A DNA stretch of 10,047 nt, from NCBI GenBank assembly GCA_947856675.1, contig CANUCM010000082.1:1-10047 (forward strand), read 5' to 3'. Positions 6,096 through 10,047 of the stretch are shown one piece after another. The notes under the pieces are model-generated. The model was given only the letters and a program-made list of their open reading frames with translations. It made no database searches and was not told the DNA's origin. Position 1 is the first letter of the stretch; each line of letters begins with the position of its first letter. The translations under genes were made by a program, and so were the position numbers. The DNA comes from an uncultured Clostridia bacterium (lineage in GTDB: Bacteria > Bacillota > Clostridia > Oscillospirales > Butyricicoccaceae).

Positions 6096-6848
6096 TTAAT
6101 TTCCCTGTGCCGGGGTGATGGGCGCGCGGCGCATGACAAGCCAGCTCAGCGCCAGAAACACTGTGGCCAAAACCAGCGCCGCCGCACCCGCATGCATGGG
6201 CGAGCGCGCGCAATACGTTCCGATGTCCACGGCCAGCTGCACAGCCCCCTGCACCAGCCTGCGGGGCAGTATCAGCGCCAGCACGGGCACTCCCACTACC
6301 AAAAAGCTCGGCACCCCTGCGGCAAACAGGATTTTTCCCAGCTTGCCCAGGCGGTAAAATATCCCGCCCATGAGATATCCCAGCGTAAACAGCGTAAGGC
6401 ACAAAGCCGCCGTCCATATCAGCCAGGCGCAGTTTTCGGCAAACGCCGTACGCTCCGCAAGCCATGCGCCGTAAATGTATTTAAAGGCCATGCTGTTGTC
6501 AATGATTTCGCTGCCCGAAAACAGCAGCTGAAGCCCGCCGCAGCACAGCGAAAGCGCCGCGCTGTAAGTCACGGCAAAGGCTGCCGTGCCCCCAAAAACC
6601 GACCGGCGCGACGCGCCGTTGGCGCCGCCGAAGCGCAAAACGGAAGCAAAGCTCATAAGGCCTCCGACAAAGCACATGGTGACCATCGCGGTGTCGATGG
6701 AGCTGATGCGCACGGTTTTCCCGTCCACCGGCGCTGCGGAAAACGCAGCGATAAGCAAAAGGTTGACACCCAGCAGCACAAGGGCCAAACCGGCGATGGA
6801 AATCCAGCTGGTTTTCCAGTTCCACACAAAGACCTGTTTGATTTTCAT
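6096..6848 (-). CDS. ABC transporter permease, ABC-2-like six-helix protein (250 aa)
   Basis: This is the membrane partner of the ATPase encoded just upstream. Hydrophobic segments at about 16-37, 54-72, 85-111, 138-164, 173-194 and 218-239 predict six helices, without a signal peptide. I see no conserved substrate motif. Two starts compete. An ATG at 6866 overlaps the ATPase stop (ATGA) but has no ribosome site. The ATG at 6848 (MKIKQVFVWNWK) has GAGAGGTG upstream and is preferred. Substrate and direction are not evident. Transporters controlled by YtrA-type regulators are often linked to cell-envelope stress, so export or envelope defence is a reasonable inference. Confidence 0.8.
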   Translation of the reverse strand: MKIKQVFVWNWKTSWISIAGLALVLLGVNLLLIAAFSAAPVDGKTVRISSIDTAMVTMCFVGGLMSFASVLRFGGANGASRRSVFGGTAAFAVTYSAALSLCCGGLQLLFSGSEIIDNSMAFKYIYGAWLAERTAFAENCAWLIWTAALCLTLFTLGYLMGGIFYRLGKLGKILFAAGVPSFLVVGVPVLALILPRRLVQGAVQLAVDIGTYCARSPMHAGAAALVLATVFLALSWLVMRRAPITPAQGN

Positions 6849-6862
6849 TGCAAATACACCTC

Positions 6863-7711
6863 TCATGCATTGGTCAGGCGGATAAACAGCTTTTGCAGAT
6901 CGACCGGCGATGCCGAAAGCCCCTGTGCAAGGTCCAGGTTTTCTGCCACAACGCACACGGTTTTCTGCCCGCCCAGCGTTTCCTCCGAGAGCACCTCGCG
7001 GCCGCGGCTCCACTCGTCGACACATTCCGCTTTTCCGCTCACCTCCACCGCCATGCTCCGAAGCTCGTCGGCCGGGCGGCTGAGCAGCACCCTGCCCCGC
7101 TTGAGGATGACCACGTGCTCAAGCAGGTGCGCCACCTCTTCAATCAAATGGGTGGAAATGACAATCGTGCGGGGGTTGTCGGCGTAGTTTTTCAAAAGCG
7201 TGCGGTAAAACAAATCCCGGTGGTTGGCGTCCAGCCCGAGCACCGGCTCATCCAGCAGCAGATAGGGCGCCGCCGTCGAAAGCGCGCAAATCAGCTTGGC
7301 AATGGTCAGATACCCCGTCGACAGGCTTTTGAGCTTCTTTTTCACGTCCAGCTCAAACTGCCCGGCCAGCATATGCGCATACTCCATGTCAAACCCCGGA
7401 TAAAAATCCTTCGTCCACGAAAACAGCTGCCGCACCGTGGTGCCCTCGGGGTAATAGCTCTTTTCGCCCATGGCGTACACCCGCGTCAGGATTCTGTCGT
7501 TTTCCCGCACGCTGCATCCGTCAATGGTCACACTGCCCTGCTGCGGCCACAGCCGGTTGTTGATACAGCCCAGCAGCGTGGATTTTCCCGCACCGTTTCT
7601 GCCTAAAAGACCGTAAATTTTTCCGCTCTCCAGCGTCAGGCTGACTCCGCTGAGCGCCGTGGTCTGCCCAAAGCGCATGGTCACATCGCAAAGCTCAATC
7701 CCGCTTGCCAT
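6863..7711 (-). CDS. ABC transporter ATP-binding protein, YtrB-like (282 aa)
   Basis: This is the ATP-hydrolysing subunit for the permease that follows. It shows Walker A GRNGAGKST (37-45), a signature LSTGY (130-134) in place of the usual LSGGQ, Walker B YLLLDEP (150-156; Asp154, Glu155), D-loop GLD (159-161) and H-loop STH (His188). The Q-loop position reads YAMGEKSYYPEG, with no clear Gln. The C-terminal extension (220-282) has no motif that I recognise. The start ATG at 7711 has a GGAGG-type ribosome site and overlaps the regulator stop by 17 bases, so translation is coupled. The permease start then lies within or just after the end of this gene. The core ATPase residues are intact. Confidence 0.93.
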   Translation of the reverse strand: MASGIELCDVTMRFGQTTALSGVSLTLESGKIYGLLGRNGAGKSTLLGCINNRLWPQQGSVTIDGCSVRENDRILTRVYAMGEKSYYPEGTTVRQLFSWTKDFYPGFDMEYAHMLAGQFELDVKKKLKSLSTGYLTIAKLICALSTAAPYLLLDEPVLGLDANHRDLFYRTLLKNYADNPRTIVISTHLIEEVAHLLEHVVILKRGRVLLSRPADELRSMAVEVSGKAECVDEWSRGREVLSEETLGGQKTVCVVAENLDLAQGLSASPVDLQKLFIRLTNA

Positions 7712-8075
7712 CTTGCCCTTCCTCCCGAATCATAGAAATCAGTTCTTCTTTTTCGATTCCCAGCTTGCGCGCTTCCTCCAGAAGCGACGCCACATATCGC
7801 TCGTAAAAGCCGCGTTTCCGCTTTTTTTCAATGATTTTTGCCGCCCCCGGGCTGACAAACATTCCAACGCCGCGCTTTTTGTACAAAACCCCTTCATCGG
7901 TCAACAGGTTCATTCCCTTCAGCACAGTCGCCGGGTTGATTCTATAGGCCAGTGAAATATCAGTGGTCGACGGTATCTGCGTTTCTTCGGCAAACGCACC
8001 CGACAGCACCCCATCCTCTATGCTTTCGGCTATCTGTATATAAATGGGGGTCTCGCTGTCAAAGTTAATATGCAC
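7695..8075 (-). CDS. GntR-family transcriptional regulator, YtrA subfamily (126 aa)
   Basis: This is a short regulator with a winged helix-turn-helix and a small C-terminal dimerisation tail, as in the YtrA group. Residues 8-75 carry the GntR pattern: PIYIQIAESIEDGVLSGAF, then IPSTTDISLAYRINPATVLKGMNLLTDEGVLYKKRGVGMFV. Residues 80-126 are charged and helical (KKRKRGFYERYVASLLEEARKLG). The start is GTG at 8075, with GGAGG at 8084-8088 eight bases before it; no ATG competes. It is the first gene of an operon with the ABC ATPase and permease and probably represses its own operon at the repeats in its promoter. In Bacillus the homologous system responds to cell-wall-active antibiotics; the inducer here is unknown. 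Confidence 0.9.
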   Translation of the reverse strand: MHINFDSETPIYIQIAESIEDGVLSGAFAEETQIPSTTDISLAYRINPATVLKGMNLLTDEGVLYKKRGVGMFVSPGAAKIIEKKRKRGFYERYVASLLEEARKLGIEKEELISMIREEGQDGKRD

Positions 8076-8094
8076 CCGGCAAGCCTCCTTTCAA

Positions 8095-8126
8095 GTTAGT
8101 TGGTTAGTTACTTGTGTAATTAACTA
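8095..8126. promoter_or_regulatory. Candidate GntR operator repeats
   Basis: The inverted repeat TAGTTA (8105-8110) and TAACTA (8121-8126) has a 10-base spacer and covers the -10 box and start site. A direct copy, GTTAGT at 8095-8100 and 8103-8108, adds an eight-base period. The AT-rich block contrasts with the GC-rich surroundings. The regulator encoded downstream is the obvious candidate binder, but this is inference. Confidence 0.55.
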
Positions 8127-8151
8127 TATAACTTCTTTTATCATTTGTCAA
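8123..8151 (-). promoter_or_regulatory. Sigma-A promoter of the GntR-ABC operon
   Basis: On the minus strand, TTGACA (8151-8146, perfect) and TATAGT (8128-8123) are 17 bases apart. The start would be near 8117, giving a leader of about 40 bases to the GTG at 8075. The T-run of the neighbouring terminator ends one base upstream of the -35 box. Confidence 0.88.
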
Positions 8152-8152
8152 G

Positions 8153-8184
8153 AAAAAAAACCGTGCCCTCAGGGCACGGTTTTT
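8153..8184. terminator. Terminator after the aldo/keto reductase gene
   Basis: The stem CCGTGCCC (8161-8168) pairs with GGGCACGG (8172-8179) around TCA, flanked by eight A on the left and five T on the right. On the minus strand it follows the reductase stop at 8193 by about nine bases and has a full U-tract. It is palindromic enough to act on both strands, but the minus strand is the useful one. Confidence 0.93.
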
Positions 8185-8192
8185 GGGGGGTC

Positions 8193-9323
8193 TTACTTTT
8201 GTTCGAACATCGCACTGACAAGCTTGAGGTTTTCGCGGATGGGAAGGTGCTGCGGACAGCGGCTCTCACACATGCCGCAGCCGATACAGTCGGAGGGCTT
8301 GCCGCGGCCGGCGACGGCACGGCCGTAGTGCATGGCGGGGAAGTTGTTGGTGCCGAACTGCTGCACGAAGTTATAGATGGAGAACAGCCGCGGGATGTTG
8401 ATGTGCATCGGACAGTCGTCAACGCAATACTGGCAGCCGGTGCAGCCGATGGCCGTGCTGCGCGCGATGATGTCGGAAGCTTTGGCGATGACCTCCATCT
8501 CCCCGTCGTCCAGCGGGCGGAAATCCTTCATGTAGGACATATTGTCCTCCATCTGCGCAAGGTCGCTCATGCCGCTGAGCACCATCATGACGCCCTCGTG
8601 CGAGGCGGCAAAGCGGATGGCCCAGCTGGCGCACGACGCTTCGGGGCTGTGGCCCTTGAGCAGGGCCTTGACCTCGTCGGAAGGGTTGGCCAGCCCGCCG
8701 CCCTTGACGGGCTCCATGACGATGATGGGCTTGTTGTGGCGGCGCGCCACCTCGTAGCACGCACGCGACTGGATGCTGGCGCTCTCCCAGTCGGAGTAGT
8801 TGATTTGCAGCTGCACAAAGTCGACCTCGGGGTGCTCGGTCAGGATGCGATCGAGCACCGGCGCGGTGTCGTGGAAGGAGAAGCCCACATGGCGCGCCCT
8901 GCCCTCGGCCTTGATTTTCTGAATGAACTCAAAGCCGCCCAGCCGCACGGTCTTTTCATAGGCCTCGCTCCACAGGTTGTGCAGCAGGTAATAGTCAAAA
9001 TATTCCACGCCGCAGCGCTCCAGCTGCTCGGCAAAATAACGCGGGTAATCTTCTGCGGTTTCCACCTTGTACACCGGCATTTTGTCGGCCAGCAAAAAAC
9101 TCTCGCGGGGATGGCGCTTTACCAGGCACTCGCGCACGGCGGCTTCGCTGTGCTCTTGATGATAGGGGTAGGCGGTGTCGACATAGGTAAAGCCCTCAGC
9201 CAAAAAGCGGTCAAACATGGTTTTCAGCGTTTCAAAGTCTATGTCCGTTGCATCCTCGCTGCGCTGCGGCAGACGCATGCAGCCAAAGCCCAGCTTTTTA
9301 AGCGCATTTTCCTGCTGACGCAT
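8193..9323 (-). CDS. Aldo/keto reductase with C-terminal two-cluster 4Fe-4S ferredoxin domain (376 aa)
   Basis: The N-terminal part is an aldo/keto reductase barrel with the catalytic set Asp49, Tyr54 (DTAYPYHQEHSE), Lys81 (LADKMP) and His115 (YYLLHNLW). The C-terminal part carries two CxxCxxCxxxCP motifs, Cys294/297/300/304 and Cys346/349/352/356, so it should bind two 4Fe-4S clusters. This fusion is common in clostridia and other anaerobes and suggests electron transfer to or from a reduced carrier rather than a plain NADPH reductase; the substrate is unknown. The open frame extends to 9761, but the ATG at 9323 has GGAGAGG before it and lies after its own promoter, so 376 aa is preferred. 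It is a single-gene unit between a promoter and a terminator, and cytoplasmic, with no signal peptide. Confidence 0.93.
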   Translation of the reverse strand: MRQQENALKKLGFGCMRLPQRSEDATDIDFETLKTMFDRFLAEGFTYVDTAYPYHQEHSEAAVRECLVKRHPRESFLLADKMPVYKVETAEDYPRYFAEQLERCGVEYFDYYLLHNLWSEAYEKTVRLGGFEFIQKIKAEGRARHVGFSFHDTAPVLDRILTEHPEVDFVQLQINYSDWESASIQSRACYEVARRHNKPIIVMEPVKGGGLANPSDEVKALLKGHSPEASCASWAIRFAASHEGVMMVLSGMSDLAQMEDNMSYMKDFRPLDDGEMEVIAKASDIIARSTAIGCTGCQYCVDDCPMHINIPRLFSIYNFVQQFGTNNFPAMHYGRAVAGRGKPSDCIGCGMCESRCPQHLPIRENLKLVSAMFEQK

Positions 9324-9350
9324 GGGTATCCTCTCCTTTTCACAGTTGCA

Positions 9351-9369
9351 GAAAGACCGGCCGTCTTTC
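9351..9369. repeat. Inverted repeat in the reductase leader
   Basis: GAAAGAC (9351-9357) and GTCTTTC (9363-9369) form seven-bp arms around five bases. It lies in the untranslated leader of the reductase mRNA, just upstream of the ribosome site. It could be an operator or an RNA hairpin; no T-run follows, so it is not a terminator. Confidence 0.6.
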
Positions 9370-9383
9370 GCGTTCTGATACAA

Positions 9384-9412
9384 ATTATACCATATTCTGC
9401 ACTCCGGCACAA
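9384..9412 (-). promoter_or_regulatory. Extended -10 promoter of the aldo/keto reductase
   Basis: On the minus strand, TATAAT (9389-9384) is perfect and is preceded by TG one base upstream, an extended -10. The -35 is weak, TTGTGC (9412-9407), at 17 bases. An inverted repeat TCCGGC-N5-GCCGGA (9403-9408 and 9414-9419) overlaps the -35 and could be an operator. The start would be near 9377. Confidence 0.78.
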
Positions 9413-9503
9413 CGCCGGAACGCAATTTTGCCCGCCGGGCTGACGGGTGCGGCCGGCCCGGGAATTTTTCCTCCGCCGGGCAAAAAAACCTCTGCCCGCG
9501 GGC

Positions 9504-9532
9504 TTGACATTTGCCCCGTCCAGCGCTATAAT
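9504..9532 (+). promoter_or_regulatory. Consensus promoter of the riboswitch-ribU unit
   Basis: TTGACA (9504-9509) and TATAAT (9527-9532) are both perfect, with a 17-base spacer on the plus strand. The start would be near 9539, about 15 bases before the FMN aptamer. The 443 bases between the reductase start and ribU hold the two promoters, the aptamer and the terminator. I see nothing further in 9420-9503, which is GC-rich with short palindromes. Confidence 0.95.
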
Positions 9533-9553
9533 AGCCCCGACAACTGAACACGG

Positions 9554-9666
9554 ATGTCTTCAGGGCAGGGTGCAATCCCCGACCGGCGGTATAGTCCGCG
9601 AGCGCTGCGGCGCATGATTTGGTGCAATTCCAAAACCGACAGTACAGTCTGGATGAAAGAAGGCGT
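9554..9666 (+). promoter_or_regulatory. FMN riboswitch (RFN element)
   Basis: The conserved RFN blocks are present in order: CTTCAGGGCAGGGTG, then CCGACCGGCGGT, the paired core region with CCGCGAGCGC, a P-arm with TTGGTGCAATTCCAA, and finally CCGACAGTACAGTCTGGATG. The closing P1 helix pairs GTCTTC (9556-9561) with GAAGGC (9659-9664), allowing one G-U pair, and can be extended outward by two pairs. When FMN is high, the aptamer should favour the terminator downstream and cut ribU expression. The block order is diagnostic and no other riboswitch class fits. Confidence 0.96.
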
Positions 9667-9713
9667 GTTTTTATAGTGTCGGCAGAGCTTCTGCCAGCAC
9701 ACCTTGCGCATGA

Positions 9714-9751
9714 ACACCTGGAAGGCAATCCTTTCAGGTGTATTTTATTTT
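9714..9751 (+). terminator. Riboswitch expression-platform terminator
   Basis: A 12-bp stem (9714-9725 with 9730-9741, loop CAAT, one G-U pair) is followed by ATTTTATTTT. It ends one base before the ribosome site of ribU, so it controls readthrough into ribU. ACACCT occurs once earlier, at 9699-9704, and could pair with AGGTGT of the stem's right arm as an antiterminator. That pairing is inference. Confidence 0.88.
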
Positions 9752-9766
9752 CAGGAGGCATTTGCC

Positions 9767-10047
9767 ATGAACCAGACCCAACCCCTCTCCACAGCCCGCC
9801 ACACCAAAGCCCGCTACGTCGCCTGCGTCGGCATGCTGTCGGCCGTGTGCTACGGCGTCACCCTCGCCTGCCAGGTTATTCCGCCCGTTGTGGGGTTTCT
9901 CAGCTTTGACCTTAAGGACGCCGTCGCCGTCATCGGCGCTTTGATCTTCGGGCCTTTGGCCGGACTGCTCTTGTCTGTCATCCCCTCGCTTTTGGAGTTT
10001 ATCACCTACAGCGGCACCGGCCCGGTCGGCCTTTTGATGAATGTTTT
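9767..10047 (+). CDS. ribU: Riboflavin ECF transporter S component RibU, N-terminal part (cut by window end)
   Basis: The visible 93 codons begin at ATG 9767 with AGGAGG (9753-9758) eight bases upstream. After a short polar start (about 15 residues) come a first membrane helix (17-40) and a segment reading FLSFDLKDAVAVIGALIFGPLAGLLLSVIPSLLEF, matching the RibU/ECF S-component pattern of a hydrophilic D-x-x-x helix start followed by FGPLAG. The region ends near GTGPVGLLMN. It binds extracellular riboflavin and passes it inward with the shared EcfA/T energising module, whose genes are not in view. Control by an FMN riboswitch supports the call. The gene continues beyond the window, so completeness cannot be judged. 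Confidence 0.93.
   Translation, partial: MNQTQPLSTARHTKARYVACVGMLSAVCYGVTLACQVIPPVVGFLSFDLKDAVAVIGALIFGPLAGLLLSVIPSLLEFITYSGTGPVGLLMNV

Noticed and set aside
8145..9443. Long plus-strand frame (432 codons) opposite the aldo/keto reductase
   Set aside because: It is the antisense shadow of a gene with full catalytic and Fe-S motifs, with no promoter or ribosome site of its own.
9420..9503. GC-rich palindromic patches resembling a terminator (GCCCGG...CCGGGC with an A-run)
   Set aside because: The homopolymer is on the wrong side for a terminator on either strand, and the arms are short with a long loop. It is ordinary GC-rich intergenic sequence.
9324..9761. Upstream extension of the reductase by 146 codons
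   Set aside because: It would run across the reductase's own promoter and the oppositely directed riboswitch. The ATG at 9323 has a ribosome site and begins the usual N-terminus.
1..10047. CRISPR arrays, insertion sequences, tRNA or rRNA genes
   Set aside because: I saw no regularly spaced repeats, transposase motifs or cloverleaf sequences. In particular, no tRNA lies at the phage-host edge near 6050-6095 to serve as an attachment site.

Overview
The window looks like a chromosome of a GC-rich, low-GC-phylum (Firmicutes) anaerobe, most likely a gut Clostridia/Oscillospirales-type bacterium. This is inference from three things: consensus sigma-A promoters with 17-bp spacers, strong GGAGG ribosome sites with frequent GTG starts, and the gene content (YtrA-type GntR operon, FMN-riboswitch-controlled ribU, aldo/keto reductase with a ferredoxin tail). 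No taxonomic search was possible.

Positions 1-5331 hold the packaging and head-assembly start of a tailed-phage late operon, all on the minus strand. From right to left it reads: a sigma-region-4-like late regulator, a strong terminator, terminase small subunit, terminase large subunit, a 63-residue membrane protein, portal protein, a 410-residue Ser/Gly-rich and coiled-coil phage protein, and the first 38 codons of a probable scaffold. The genes overlap or are a few bases apart, so they are one translationally coupled unit. The order regulator-terS-terL-portal is standard for Firmicutes phages and for PBSX-like defective prophages.

Positions 5353-6081 are a small control region. Two divergent promoters face away from each other. 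One drives the late regulator and carries a LexA/DinR-like operator (GAAC-N4-GTTC) between its -35 and -10 boxes. The other drives a lone ImmA/IrrE-type metallopeptidase. No integrase, repressor or replication genes lie between this and the host genes, so the right edge is either the end of an unusual or defective SOS-responsive prophage or a remnant.

Positions 6082-8151 are a host-type operon on the minus strand: a YtrA-like GntR regulator, an ABC ATPase and a six-helix permease, behind a consensus promoter with repeats suited to self-regulation. Positions 8153-9412 hold an aldo/keto reductase fused to two 4Fe-4S motifs, with its own promoter and terminator. Positions 9504-10047, on the plus strand, hold a consensus promoter, an FMN riboswitch with an intrinsic terminator, and the start of the riboflavin transporter subunit ribU, which is cut by the window end.

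The most interesting part is the phage control region: a possible direct LexA switch on a late-gene regulator, sitting beside a metallopeptidase that has no repressor partner in view.
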